DNA of 64,000 nt from FEN-1219 sp963728995. Its GTDB lineage: Bacteria; Pseudomonadota; Gammaproteobacteria; Steroidobacterales; Rariloculaceae. The stretch covers positions 124,001 to 188,000 of the forward strand of contig CAVSMD010000002.1 of the NCBI GenBank assembly GCA_963728995.1. Reading direction: 5' to 3'. This document shows, piece after piece, positions 9,151-19,398 of the stretch. The notes beneath the pieces are model-generated. The model saw nothing but the letters and a program-made list of their open reading frames with translations. It did no database searches and had not been told where the DNA came from. Each line of letters opens with the position of its first letter. The first letter of the stretch is position 1. The position numbers and the translations under genes are program-made.

Positions 9151-10179
9151 CTATTTCTTGGCCTTGGCCGCGGCCTCTTCCGCGCGGGCAGCCGAGAGCA
9201 TGTTGCGCATCCCGTAGTTGCCTTCGTGGCAGGCGTACTCGAACGGCGGCTGGGTCTCGTCGTGCGTGAGATTCATCGCAAAGGTCCACGGCCGCGCCCA
9301 CGTTTGCGGGTCGTCGAACGTCACCGACCACTCGAGCGTATCGGGGCCGAGCGGCGTGAACCGCTCCACCAGGGTCAAATGCTCGCTCGAGCCCCGGTAA
9401 GGCGTTTTGTCCGTGAAGTTCGTGGTCTCGACGACCAGCGTGTTCCCTTCCCAGTGGCCGCGGGCGTCGCCGAGATATTGCCGGATCGTTGGATTCACGT
9501 GCGGCCGGCCGTCGAGCGGGATGACCCGCGTGTCGTGGACCATCTCGTAGGTGATCGTCACGGCGCCCGGGCTCTGCATGATCTGGTATGAGTTGCCGTA
9601 GATGGCCGGCATCATCGAGCCCGGCACGCCGCGCGTGATGCACCGATCGTACAGGCTGCGATCCGTGTACGAGTCTGCCGGGCCTCGCCCTTTGCGCGCT
9701 TCCTGCCGCGCCGCGGCACGTTGCTTGGCTTCGTCGAGCAGCGGCGGCACCTTGCCGTCGGGCGGATCCGCAACCAGCCACGCACGACTGTTGGCGGCGA
9801 AGTAGTTCTCGAACCAGTGCATGGGGCTCGTGGCGCCGGGGAACTCGCTCAACGTTGGATTGCGCTCGATCGTCTGCTCCTGGCGCTGCCGCGTGATCTT
9901 CGCGAGCTCCTCGGGCGTGAAGCTGTCGAGCGTGCGGCCGGCGAACTCCGGCGGCTGCTCGAACGGAGTCCCGCTCTCGTCGCTGTTGTTGTAGGCGCCC
10001 GCGATCGCGGGATCGCCCCAGGACGTCTTCGGTGGGAGGTAGGTTCCGCGCGGCGGCAGGGGCGCCACCTTCTTGCGCTGCGGCACCTCGCTGGCCTTGA
10101 TCGGATCGGCCGTCTGCGCCCAGGCCGCACTCGCCCATACCGCTGCTGCAACACAGATTCCGACAGCTGACTTGTGCAT
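9151..10179 (-). CDS. Secreted conserved protein, paralogue of the lipoprotein at 51195-52256
   Basis: The product has 342 residues with a signal peptide (cleavage about A-W-A-Q at residue 22). I do not recognise a characterised family. It shares an order of motifs with the protein at 51195: T-S-W-G-D-P-x-x-x-G near residue 52, C-I-T-R-G-x-P, I-x-Q-S-P-G, M-x-H-x-x-R-V-x-P-L-D-G-R, G-x-x-R-G-H-W-x-G-x-T-L-V-V-E-T-T-N-F, and F-E-Y-A-C-H-E. The repeated D, E, H and W positions suggest a beta-rich binding or catalytic fold, but no reaction can be assigned. It lies upstream of the TonB receptor on the same strand, so a shared exported role is possible. Confidence 0.7.
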   Translation of the reverse strand: MHKSAVGICVAAAVWASAAWAQTADPIKASEVPQRKKVAPLPPRGTYLPPKTSWGDPAIAGAYNNSDESGTPFEQPPEFAGRTLDSFTPEELAKITRQRQEQTIERNPTLSEFPGATSPMHWFENYFAANSRAWLVADPPDGKVPPLLDEAKQRAAARQEARKGRGPADSYTDRSLYDRCITRGVPGSMMPAIYGNSYQIMQSPGAVTITYEMVHDTRVIPLDGRPHVNPTIRQYLGDARGHWEGNTLVVETTNFTDKTPYRGSSEHLTLVERFTPLGPDTLEWSVTFDDPQTWARPWTFAMNLTHDETQPPFEYACHEGNYGMRNMLSAARAEEAAAKAKK

Positions 10180-10293
10180 ATCGCTCGGTACCCTCGATCT
10201 CCGGGGATCTTACCGGACGCCGCGCGTGGCAGCATTCCTTCGCCCGGGGGTTTCTGCTACAAGGCACCCTTAAGGTCTTGGGGAGGGTGCGCC

Positions 10294-12435
10294 ATGCGCC
10301 GCACACTGCTCGTCCTCACTGCCGCCGCGGGCGCCCTCGTGGGCGCAGCCGTCATGCACGCGGTCGACCGTCCGGTGCCGAATATTCCCACGCTCACGTC
10401 ACGACCGGACGAAGGCGCGGAATCTTCACTCGAGACGCCGTCGCCTGCGGCGGCGGCCGGCTCGACGACCGCGGAACGCGCCGCTCTGTATCGAGTCACG
10501 GCCGCGGCCGATTCGAGCGAGCTCGCGGCCATGATTCGCGCGGCCGCGCAGCGGCCGCCGAGCACGGCGCGCACCTTCGCGCTGGAGGTGCTCCTCACGC
10601 GCTACGCAGAGCTCGACCCGGCGGCGGCCGTGGAAGCCTCGGCCGGCCTCCCGCTAGAGCAGCGCGCTCCTCTCTACGCCGCCTGGGCCGTGAAGGATCC
10701 CGCAGCGGCCCTGGATGCACTCGCCAAGATCTCCGACCGAGCGTCCGCCCGGGTGATCGCGGCCGCACTCGTGCCCGCCCTCGGTGGCGACGAGCGAGCG
10801 CTGCGGCAAGTGGCCGCGGCGGTCCCGTTCGGGATCGAGTCGCAGGTCTACGCCGATGCGATCACGGCGCGCGCGGCGACGGCGCCGGCCGCTGCACTCG
10901 CGCAGGCTCTGGCGCTGACGGACCTCGGCGCCCGTTCGCAGGCGCTAGAAGGCGTTGCCCAAAGCTGGGCGAAAACGGATCCCGGCGCGGCGCTCGCCGC
11001 CGTCGACGGGCTCACGGATCCGCTGCTGCGGCAACGGTTCCTCGCGAACGTGGCGCGCGCCTGGGTGCGACTCGACCCGGATGCAGCGCTTGCGCATCTG
11101 CAGTCGGTCGACCGCAACGCGCATCCGGAGGTCTACAACACGCTGGGTGTGCAGATCGCCCAGCTTCGCCCGCGCGAGCTGCTCGCGCTCGACGATTCAT
11201 CGAGCACACCTGCCAATCCGTCCGTGCGGATGGCGGCCATCCAGGCACTCGCGACTCAAGACCCGGAGCTCGCGCTGCACGCAGCCGAGGCACTGCCGGC
11301 CGGCGGTCAACGCGAGAGCGCTCTCGCCGTGATCGCGCGCAGCTACGGCGCGCGCGACGCCGATGCCGCGCTCGCGTGGGCACGCAGCTCGGGAGATCAG
11401 AACCGCGTGGTGGCCGTGCTGCAAGGCATCGCCCAGAACGACGTGGCCCGCGCGATCGACCTCGCCGCGGCGCTCGACTCGCCGGCGCTGCGGCTGCAGG
11501 CGTTGCAGTCGGTCGTCTTCTCGGGAAGAGCCGCCATCGGGAGCGATGCCGGCCCGCTCGCCGATCGGCTCATGGCGCTCCCCGACGCGGACCTGCGCAG
11601 CAGCGCGTTACGACCGCTGCTCGCGATGTGGGCAGCCACGGCCCCCGACGCCGCGGTCGACTGGCTCACGACCCACGACTTCGACGCGCGCGGCACGTAC
11701 CAGCAAGTCGCCCAGCAGCTGGCCCGCAACAACCCTGCGCACGCCGCCGAGCTCACGGCGCGCATTCCCTCTGCCGCGCACAACGAGTGGATCCAGGGCG
11801 TCGCGGAAGGGTATGCCCAGACGGATCCGCAAGCCGCCGCCGCGTGGCTCGCGCAGTACCGGGGCGATCCCGCCTACTCCGCCGCCGTGGGCGCCATCGC
11901 TGCGGGCCTGGCCACGGCCGATCCCGCGGCGGCCGCGCACCTCCTCGAGACCGCGAGCGATGCTTCTGCCGCCGCACCGCGGGCCGCGTACGTCGTGGCC
12001 TCGCGCTGGGCGCAGCGGGATCCGCAGGCTGCCGCGAGCTGGGCGCGCGACTACGATGCGGCATCGAATCAGCCGATCGCGGTAACGGCCGCAGTCTCCA
12101 CGTGGGCCCAGGCGGACGCGACCAGTGCGCGGGCGTGGAGCTTGCGGTTACCGGCGGGGCCGGCCCGCGACGCCGCGCTGAGCGCGCTGCTCGCGGCAGC
12201 GCCCACCGCGACCCCCGATGCCACCTTGCTCGATGCGTTCACCAGCTCACCGGTGCGGAGTCAAGCCATCATCAACCTGGCCATGCGACTCGCGGGTAGA
12301 GACCGAGCTGCCGCCACGCAGCTCCTCGATACTTACGTGACGGACGAGAATCTCCGCGAGCAGGCCAAACGCAATCTCGACCGCCTGCCACCCGGCGCGC
12401 TGCGCTACAACGTCAACGGCGTCCCGGTGTTTTGA
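10294..12435 (+). CDS. Large exported alpha-solenoid protein of W-A-x-x-D-P-x-A-A repeats
   Basis: This 713-residue Ala-rich protein has an N-terminal signal or membrane anchor (about residues 3-24). The rest is at least a dozen degenerate repeats of about 30-37 residues built on (A/S)-W-A-x-x-D-P-x-A-A-x-x-x-(L/W), for example A-W-A-V-K-D-P-A-A-A and R-W-A-Q-R-D-P-Q-A-A. Paired helices with this spacing suggest a TPR/HEAT-like superhelix for protein contacts in the periplasm. I know of no assigned function. Start 10294 is supported by GGGGAGGG at 10280-10287. GCACCC at 10264-10269 could pair with GGGTGC at 10285-10290 and partly mask that site. The gene stands alone between divergent and convergent neighbours. 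Confidence 0.75.
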   Translation: MRRTLLVLTAAAGALVGAAVMHAVDRPVPNIPTLTSRPDEGAESSLETPSPAAAAGSTTAERAALYRVTAAADSSELAAMIRAAAQRPPSTARTFALEVLLTRYAELDPAAAVEASAGLPLEQRAPLYAAWAVKDPAAALDALAKISDRASARVIAAALVPALGGDERALRQVAAAVPFGIESQVYADAITARAATAPAAALAQALALTDLGARSQALEGVAQSWAKTDPGAALAAVDGLTDPLLRQRFLANVARAWVRLDPDAALAHLQSVDRNAHPEVYNTLGVQIAQLRPRELLALDDSSSTPANPSVRMAAIQALATQDPELALHAAEALPAGGQRESALAVIARSYGARDADAALAWARSSGDQNRVVAVLQGIAQNDVARAIDLAAALDSPALRLQALQSVVFSGRAAIGSDAGPLADRLMALPDADLRSSALRPLLAMWAATAPDAAVDWLTTHDFDARGTYQQVAQQLARNNPAHAAELTARIPSAAHNEWIQGVAEGYAQTDPQAAAAWLAQYRGDPAYSAAVGAIAAGLATADPAAAAHLLETASDASAAAPRAAYVVASRWAQRDPQAAASWARDYDAASNQPIAVTAAVSTWAQADATSARAWSLRLPAGPARDAALSALLAAAPTATPDATLLDAFTSSPVRSQAIINLAMRLAGRDRAAATQLLDTYVTDENLREQAKRNLDRLPPGALRYNVNGVPVF

Positions 12436-12511
12436 CGGCCATTGGCCGAGCCGGCTGCGCGATAGCGCTCGCCCCTCCAGGGAAAGCCCCACTCCGGCAC
12501 CCGCGAGCTCT

Positions 12512-13513
12512 TCAGTTGCGTGGTGCGCTTGGCGGTGCGGCGGACCTCTCGAACAGCTCCAGATTCATGCCGTTCGGGTCTTCCACGAAGATGTTGTGGA
12601 CGCCGTTGCCGAAGTCGACGAGCGCGCCGTTCGCCGAGAGCAGATTCACGCCGGCCGCCTTCATCTGCGCCACCATGCCTTCGATGTTCGTGACCTGCAC
12701 CGCCATCGCGGGCGCGCCGGGATCGCGCACGCGCAGATGGAACTTCGTGCGCGGCACGCCGCGAAACTCGGTGAAGTCGACGGCGGTGCCCGGCGGCAGC
12801 GTGCCGGCGAGCCTGCGAAACTCCACCGTTCTCGGGCGCACCGACGAGCTTGGCCAGCGCCGGCGTCCTTGCGCGAACGCGGACGCGCCCGCCGAGCTCG
12901 ACGCCGAGCATGCCGGTATAGAAGTGCTCGCGTCGCCGCGGCGTCTTCCATCGTGTACGCGAGCGAAACGCGGTGCACGTTGCCTGCGGGGGCTCCGGCG
13001 GCGCGGTGCGTCCTGCACGAGCTGCAGGAAGAACCCGTCGGGGTCGCGCAGCACGATGGAGCGCGCCTTGCCGCTCGCCGTGTCGATCTCGAGCGGAGCG
13101 CCGCCGGTCGTGACGATCGCCGCCCCGGCCTTCTTGGCGGCGGCCACCAGCGCGTCGATGTCGCCGGACGTACAAGACGAGACTGGCGGCGCCGGGATCC
13201 GTGTACCTGGCCTGCGCCGGCTGGCGCTCGACGCCCTTTGAAATGCGTGAACTCGAAGCGCGTGCCGCCCGGCAGAGCCGACCATCGACAGCCGCAGCGC
13301 GACGCCGGGCGCGTTCGTCAGCAGGGACACGGCGGGATTCGGAAAGTCCTGCGCCTTGCCGTCGATGCCGAACACGTCGCGATAGAACGCGAGCGTGGTA
13401 TCGAGGTCGTCGACGGCGTGGATCGCGTGCGACAGCGATTTGAGCTGCCCGACCGGCGTGGTCTGCGCGCCCGCCACGAAAGCGATGCCGACGCATGCGA
13501 GCGCGGCACTCAC
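12512..13513 (-). pseudogene. Secreted two-domain VOC (glyoxalase/dioxygenase-fold) protein, multiply frameshifted
   Basis: It begins at GTG 13513 with a signal peptide (ending F-V-A-G-A-Q). VOC domain 1 shows H-A-I-H-A-V-D-D-L-D-T-T-L-A-F-Y-R-D-V-F-G and later D-P-D-G-F-F-L-Q-L-V-Q. A second VOC half follows (an F-Y-T-G-M-L-G-V-E-L-G-like core readable only in another frame), ending N-I-F-V-E-D-P-N-G-M-N-L-E-L. The family signal moves between frames around 13285, 13170, 12990, 12945 and 12835. VOC proteins bind a divalent metal and isomerise or cleave small molecules; the substrate is unknown. The many short indels look like sequence errors in GC-rich DNA, but a decayed gene cannot be excluded. 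Confidence 0.65.
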
Positions 13514-13743
13514 TTATCTGCTCAGAACCCCTCCTCGACCCCCCGAGGCTCCGTGTATCGCAGGAACGTAGCCGGTTGCCCGAGCTCCGTCAACGCGTCG
13601 ACGCGCAGGCGCGGATCGGCGGCTCACGCCGCGCGCCAAGCGCCGGCACGGCGTCACCCGCACGCTCCCGACGCTCGTCCCGACGCGGCAGACTTGCCTA
13701 TACTCGGCTCGACCCTCGTCCTGCCGCTTGTCGAGACACCGTC

Positions 13744-14995
13744 ATGCAGCCAAACATCGTGGCCGCTCCCGAGCTCGCCGCCGAAGGGCGGCGCAAGATC
13801 GACTGGGTACGCCGCAACATGCCGATTCTGCGGCACCTCGAGCAGCAGTTCGCTGCCGAGCGGCCGTTCGCCGACAGGCGGATCACCGTCTGCGTCCATC
13901 TGGAAGCAAAGACCGCGTATCTCGCGCTGGTGCTGCGCGCCGGCGGGGCCGTCGTGTCCGTGAGCGGCAGCAATCCGGAGTCGACCAAGGACGACGTCGT
14001 CGCGGCGCTCGCGGCCGAAGGACTGCACGTCTATGCCCGCCACGGCGCCGAACGCCGAGGAGATGCGCGGCTATATGAGCGCAGCGCTCGAGCTGCGCCC
14101 GCACGTGGTGATCGACGACGGCGGCGAGCTCGTCGAGCTGCTGCACGAGGCGCGCGCGGCTACGCGGACGAGATGCTCGGTGCGTGCGAGGAAACCACCT
14201 CCGGGCGTCCTGCGCGCGCGGGCCCGCGCCAAAGCCGGCCAGCTGCGATTCCCCGTAGTGCTCGTGAACGACGCGCGCTGCAAGTATCTGTTCGACAATG
14301 TCCACGGCACCGGCCAGTCCGTGTGGGAAGCCGTCCTGCGCACGACGAATCTGCTGCTGGCCGGCAAGACGGTCGTGATCGTCGGCTACGGCTGGTGCGG
14401 CAAGGGCTGCGCCCTGCGCGCGCAAGGCCTCGGGGCCCACGTGGTCGTCTGCGAGGTGGACCCGATCAAGGCGGCGGATGCGTTGCTGCACGGCTGCCGC
14501 GTTCTGCCGCTCGCGCAAGCCTGTCGGGTCGCCGACGTCGTGCTCACGGTGACGGGCGTGCGCCATGCGCTGCGCGCCGAGCATTTCCCGTTGCTGAAGA
14601 GCAATGTGCTGCTCGCCAACGCCGGCCACTTCTGGGAAGAAATCGACGTGGCCGGCCTCGCCAAGCTCGCCACCGAGCGCACGGAGCTGCGTGCGAACGT
14701 GGAAGGCTTCAGGCTCGCGGACGGACGCTGGCTGAATCTCCTCGGCGGCGGCCACATCGTGAATATCTCCTGCGGCGATGGGCACCCGGCCGAGATCATG
14801 GACATGAGCTTCGCGCTGCAGGCGCTCGCGGCGCGCTACGTCGTCGAGCAGGGCCGTTCGCTCACGGCCGATTGTCATGCAGTGCCGCCCACGATCGACG
14901 AGCAAGTCGCCCGGCTCAAGCTCGCATCCGCCGGCGTCGCGATCGATGCGCTGACGCAGGATCAGCGCGACTATCTCGCGCACTGGCAGGCCTGA
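13744..14995 (+). pseudogene. S-adenosylhomocysteine hydrolase-like enzyme, possibly S-inosylhomocysteine hydrolase, frameshifted
   Basis: The N-terminal part has C-V-H-L-E-A-K-T-A-Y-L and G-S-N-P-E-S-T-K-D-D-V. The middle has D-D-G-G-E-L, E-E-T-T-S-G-V (split by indels) and N-D-A-R-C-K-Y-L-F-D-N. The NAD domain has V-G-Y-G-W-C-G-K-G. The end (D-Y-L-A-H-W-Q-A) lacks the Lys/Tyr C-terminal tail of canonical SAH hydrolases, as in the shorter archaeal and Thermotoga type. Frame breaks fall near 14045, in a CG repeat near 14152 and in a G run near 14207, and the protein is otherwise intact, so errors are likely. A TATACT -10-like box lies at 13699-13704. The deaminase gene starts seven bases after the stop codon. 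That pairing suggests either SAH recycling via inosylhomocysteine or two parallel SAH routes. Confidence 0.8.
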
Positions 14996-15002
14996 GCACG
15001 CC

Positions 15003-16305
15003 ATGAAGCTGCTCTTTCGGCAGGCGACGCTCGTCACCGTCAATGCGCGGGACGAGGTGCTCGAGGGCGCCGACTTGGCCATCGCCGACGACCAGATCGT
15101 GGGTGTCGGCCGGGTCCCGGACGGCTTCGTCCCGGATCGGACCATCGATGGGCGCGAGCGGATCGTGCTGCCGGGACTCGTCAACACGCACACGCATCTA
15201 TCGATGACGTTGATGCGCAACTACGCGGACGACCTCGCCTTCTGGCCCTGGTTGCTCGAGCGCGTCAAGCCGCTCGAGGACCATCTCACGCCGGAAGACG
15301 TCCGCATCGGAGCGCGCTTGGGAATAGCGGAGCTGATCCGCGGCGGTACCACCTGCTTCCACGACATGTACTTCCATATGGATCAGGTCGCGGACGAGGT
15401 CGCGAGCGCGGGACTGCGTGCCTGTCTCACCGGCGCGCTGTTCGACAACTCAGGACAAGGCGAGCAGCTACTGAAGAGCGGCATCGAGCTGCACGCAACA
15501 TTGGCACGGTCGAGCCGACGGTCGCGTGACCGTCCGGCTCGGCCCGCACTCCGCCTACCTCTGCAGCCCGGCGTACCTGCGAGAGATCCTCGGTGAAGCC
15601 GAGCGGCTCGAGTGCGGTCTGCATATCCACCTTGCCGAGACGGAGCGGGAAGTCGAGGAGAGCCGCCAACGGTACGGGGTGTCGCCCGTCCAGCAGCTGG
15701 CCGAGCTAGGCTGCTTCGCTGTGCCGGTCGTGTGTGCGCACGGCATCTATGTCGACGCGACGGATCAGCGCTTGCTGCGGGAGGGCGGCGCGAGCGTCGC
15801 GCACAACCCGAGCAGCAACCTGAAGCTCGCGAACGGCATCGCACCGGTCCAGACGCTGCTCGAGCAAGGCATCAACGTCGGGCTCGGCACCGACGGCGCG
15901 GCCAGCAACAACAACCTGAATCTGTTCGAGGAGATGCACCTCGCGGCGCTGCTGCAGAAGTGGCTGCGGCGTGACGCGGAGGCGTTGCCGGCGCGGCAGG
16001 TGCTGCGCATGGCGACGATTCACGGCGCAAAGGCGCTCGGCCTCGACGAGCGGATCGGCTCGCTGGAGGTCGGCAAGCAGGCAGACGTGATCGTGATCGA
16101 CGTCGCGCGACCGCATCTCGCACCGCGCCACGACCCGGTAGCGTTGCTCGTCTATTCGGCGCAGGCGGCGGACGTGTGCATGGTGCTCGTCGACGGCCGG
16201 ATCCTGCTCGACGACCGCCAGCTCGCCACGCTCGACGAGGCGTCACTGCTGGCTCAGGCGGCGAGCCAGACGCGTTCGTTGCACGAGCGCTCGCAGGGTC
16301 GCTGA
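15003..16305 (+). pseudogene. SAH / 5'-methylthioadenosine deaminase-type amidohydrolase, one frameshift
   Basis: This is a metal-dependent amidohydrolase of the MtaD/DadD group, which deaminates SAH, methylthioadenosine or 5'-deoxyadenosine to the inosyl product. Metal ligands are visible in order: H-T-H-T-H after P-G-L-V-N, H-I-H-L-A-E-T, C-A-H-G-I-Y and G-T-D-G-A-A-S-N-N. The total is about 433 residues. The frame shifts once near 15505, where one base appears to be missing before the H-G-R-A-D-G-R segment; the rest is intact. It is tightly coupled to the SAH hydrolase-like gene upstream. Its end lies only 11 bases from the convergent DUF3179 gene. The choice among SAH, MTA and deoxyadenosine as substrate is open. 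Confidence 0.8.
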
Positions 16306-16316
16306 ACGCCGGCCGC

Positions 16317-17741
16317 CTACTTGATCAAGAGCGTGTCCGGCGCCTGCGCGTACCAGCCGAACCAGAACGCGCGATGCGCGGGCACTCGACGCAGACTCAG
16401 GCTCGGATCGAACGTCGCGATCAGCGCGTTCTCCTCGACCGTCCAGGCGCGGCCGTTCTCGTCGCGGACATGCGCGTCCTCGTCGGGCTCGGTGAACCGG
16501 TGGCCCGCACTCTCGTAGACACGATTTGCGCCGGCGGCGCTGGTGAGCACGACGAGCCGGGGCTTGGCCGCCTCGACCACGTAGCTGCGATGCTCGCGCA
16601 GAAAGTCCGCGCTGATCGCGACCGATTGCGGCGCGGTGCCGGCGCTCGCGAGGCGCAGCACGAGCACCTCGGCCTTGTTCGGTAGCCGCCGGTCGTGGCG
16701 TGACACGTCGAACATCAGGTTATCCGTCGCGAAGTACTGCCGGTAGGCCGCACCCTCGGAATAGTCGCGCGCGAAGCCGGTATCGAGCGACAGCACGGAC
16801 GTATCGGGATGGCGGCGCCGCCATTCCCTCCAGGTCGTGGTGACGACGGGCAAGGCCGTCAGCGTCAGACCCGAGCCGACCAGGGGGCCCACGACGGGAG
16901 TCCCGCCGATGCTCGACCAAAGGCTGTGGGTCTCATGGTCGAACATCAGTTTGTTCGATTGGTACAGCAGTCCGCTGGTGCCGAACTTGCGCAGCTGGCC
17001 GCCGACCATGCTATCGAATGGGATCACCGTGCCGCACAGCGTGCAGTAGACGATCGTGAGCTCGTGGTTGCCAACTCGGTCGAGCGCCAGCTCGTGCCAG
17101 GCAAGGATTCGTTGCGGGTAGGCGCGCGCCTCGCCGTCGACGAATACGCCGAAGACGACGTTGCTGTCGTCGAGAAAGTCTGCATCGGCCGCCGCGACGT
17201 GCGCCGGATGATCCAGCGGCGGAATGCCGTTGACGCGCACGCCGCCCCACTGGATTTCGTCGAGGCGAATCGTGGTCTTCGTCGGGGCACGGAAGAACTC
17301 CGCGAACGCGGGGTCGAGCCGCGCATACAGCGCGCCTTTGAAGGGACCGTACTCCGGGTGCGGCTCGTACGGCAGGCTCCAGACCCACTGCCGCCAGGCG
17401 TCCACGTCGGAGCCGAATCCCTGTCCGGTGACCTGCTCGAGGAATTGCGCCAGCCGCGCGAACGTCACCCAGGACTGCGGCTGCACGAGGCTCGTGCGCC
17501 GCATGATGTCGAGCAGGTCCACGATCATCGCCGCGTAACCGTCCCGCCACCCAGCCGCGATGTGCTCGCGCGCAGCCGCCGCCCGTGCCTCGTCGCCGGA
17601 AGACAGTCGCAGGAACTCGATGCCGTCGGGCTCGGCGGGAGGCGCTTGCGCGAGCGCGGGACCCAGGGCGCCCGCGCACAGGGCCAGCAGTCCCCACGAC
17701 CATCCGCGCACGCCGTGGGCATCGCGCGCGGGGTTCTGCAC
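16317..17741 (-). CDS. Exported DUF3179 domain protein at the end of the Opp operon
   Basis: The product has 474 residues with an N-terminal hydrophobic signal (about 14-32). The DUF3179 region (about 150-440) is recognised by R-I-L-A-W-H-E, V-Y-C-T-L-C-G-T-V-I-P-F-D, K-F-G-T-S-G-L-L-Y-Q-S-N and W-S-S-I-G-G. The C-x-x-C within Y-C-T-L-C-G could be redox-active or bind metal. The function of the family is unknown. The ATG lies four bases after the oppA stop, so translation is probably coupled and the protein belongs to the peptide transport operon. Confidence 0.75.
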   Translation of the reverse strand: MQNPARDAHGVRGWSWGLLALCAGALGPALAQAPPAEPDGIEFLRLSSGDEARAAAAREHIAAGWRDGYAAMIVDLLDIMRRTSLVQPQSWVTFARLAQFLEQVTGQGFGSDVDAWRQWVWSLPYEPHPEYGPFKGALYARLDPAFAEFFRAPTKTTIRLDEIQWGGVRVNGIPPLDHPAHVAAADADFLDDSNVVFGVFVDGEARAYPQRILAWHELALDRVGNHELTIVYCTLCGTVIPFDSMVGGQLRKFGTSGLLYQSNKLMFDHETHSLWSSIGGTPVVGPLVGSGLTLTALPVVTTTWREWRRRHPDTSVLSLDTGFARDYSEGAAYRQYFATDNLMFDVSRHDRRLPNKAEVLVLRLASAGTAPQSVAISADFLREHRSYVVEAAKPRLVVLTSAAGANRVYESAGHRFTEPDEDAHVRDENGRAWTVEENALIATFDPSLSLRRVPAHRAFWFGWYAQAPDTLLIK

Positions 17742-17745
17742 GGCG

Positions 17746-19398
17746 TTATTGCGACGCTGGCGCCGCGCGCGCCGCCGTGTCGATCGAGATCCAGCGCGTC
17801 CTGTGGAAATCTTTCGAGTTCTGTACCCAGCCCTTTACGTACGGGCGCACGAGGTTCAGCGTGACCCGATTGCGCGTCGGCAGCCAGGCAAATTCCTTCA
17901 GGGCGATCGCTTCCGCCTGCGCCATGAGCTCCCCGCGCTTCACGAGATCGCGCTCCAGGTCCGACTGCTCCATGAGCCGATCGAACTCGGCGTTGTGGTA
18001 ACGCCCGTAGTTGAACCCACCATTGTTCGTCATCAACAAGAACAGGAAGTTTCGCGCGTCGTTGAAGTCGGCGATCCACGCGGCGAGGCCGATGTTGTAG
18101 TCGCCGTTTTGCAATTTGACGTAGTTGAGCGCCGTCTCACTCGGCACGAGATCGACGTCGACGTAGATTTCCTTCCACATCTGTTGCACGGCCGCTGCCA
18201 CCCGCCGCGTGTCCGGCGCGTTGGCGATCGCGAACGTCGTCTTCAGCCGCTTGTCCGGACCGAAGCCCGCCGCGCGCATGAGCGACTGTGCCCGCTCGAT
18301 CCGCTTCGGCTGCGGCATGTCGCGAAAGCCGAGCGCATTCCCGTAGGGATAATTCGCCACGCCAGGCGGAACGATCGAGTAGGCGGGCTCCTCTCCGAGT
18401 CGCAGTATCTTGTTCGAGATCGTTTCGCGATCGTAGGCCAACGACAGCGCCTCGCGGACACGGACGTCGTCGAACGGCGTCCGTGTCTGATTCACGACGA
18501 TATAGCTCAGCCCGAGATACGGCCCGATCCCGAGCGTCTCGGGCATGTTGGCACGCAGCCAGTCGATCTGCGATGCGGGCAGTGTGTCCTGCACGTCGAG
18601 CTCACCGGCGCGGAAGCGCTTCAGGGCGGCGTCGTAATCGGCCGTGGGATAGAACACCACCCGATCGACGTGCACGTTGGCCGCATCGTAGAACTTGGGA
18701 TTCTTGACGATCGTGACGTGATCGTTCGGCACCCAGTCGACGAGCGTATAGGCGCCGTTGCTGACGTAGTTGCCCGGCTTCGTCCAGTCGTCGCCTTTCG
18801 CCTCGACGACATGACGCGGCACGGGATACGTGGACTGATGCGTCATCATCTCGGCGAGATAGGGCGCAGGGTGCTCGAGCTGCAGCTCCAACGTGCGCGC
18901 GTCGATCGCTCGCGCACCGAGCTGGTCGGGTTTCATCTTGCCCGCGTTGATGGCTTCCGCGTTCTTGAAGGGATACAGCAGCGAGGCATACTGCGCCGCC
19001 GTCTTTGGATCGAGGATGCGGCGCCACGCGTAGACGAAATCGTCGGCCGTGACGGGCTGCCCGTCGGACCACTGTTGGTCGGCCAGGTGGAAGGTCCATG
19101 TCAGGCCGTCGTCGGAGGTCTCCCAGCTCTCGGCCGCCCCGGGAATCGGCTTACCCGCCGGGTCCTCCGTGGTGAGACCGAGCAGCATGTCCCCCACGAT
19201 GTTGACTTCCCAGGTTCCTTCGATGTGATGCGGGTCGAGGCTCTTCGGCTCGGCCGAATTACCGCGATAAAAGACGACCTCCTTGGGGCCGCCGTTGGCC
19301 GGCAGCGCGCTCGCCGGCGAGCCTCCGCCATCGCAGCCCGACAGGGCCAGAGCGGCGGCGCAGGCCACGAGCAGTTCTCGGCGTGTGTAATCGCGCAT
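17746..19398 (-). CDS. oppA: Oligopeptide ABC transporter substrate-binding lipoprotein
   Basis: This is a 550-residue SBP_bac_5 protein. The N-terminus has T-R-R-E-L-L followed by a hydrophobic stretch and the lipobox L-A-L-S-G-C (Cys 22), so it may be a Tat-exported lipoprotein. The OppA signature E-P-K-S-L-D-P-H-H-I-E-G is near residue 50, and a conserved W-x-x-D-(F/Y)-x-D-A region comes late in the protein. It binds peptides outside the inner membrane and delivers them to OppBC. It follows the fused ATPase gene after 54 bases, an order (B-C-DF-A) different from the E. coli opp operon. The ligand class is inferred from the family. Confidence 0.85.
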   Translation of the reverse strand: MRDYTRRELLVACAAALALSGCDGGGSPASALPANGGPKEVVFYRGNSAEPKSLDPHHIEGTWEVNIVGDMLLGLTTEDPAGKPIPGAAESWETSDDGLTWTFHLADQQWSDGQPVTADDFVYAWRRILDPKTAAQYASLLYPFKNAEAINAGKMKPDQLGARAIDARTLELQLEHPAPYLAEMMTHQSTYPVPRHVVEAKGDDWTKPGNYVSNGAYTLVDWVPNDHVTIVKNPKFYDAANVHVDRVVFYPTADYDAALKRFRAGELDVQDTLPASQIDWLRANMPETLGIGPYLGLSYIVVNQTRTPFDDVRVREALSLAYDRETISNKILRLGEEPAYSIVPPGVANYPYGNALGFRDMPQPKRIERAQSLMRAAGFGPDKRLKTTFAIANAPDTRRVAAAVQQMWKEIYVDVDLVPSETALNYVKLQNGDYNIGLAAWIADFNDARNFLFLLMTNNGGFNYGRYHNAEFDRLMEQSDLERDLVKRGELMAQAEAIALKEFAWLPTRNRVTLNLVRPYVKGWVQNSKDFHRTRWISIDTAARAAPASQ

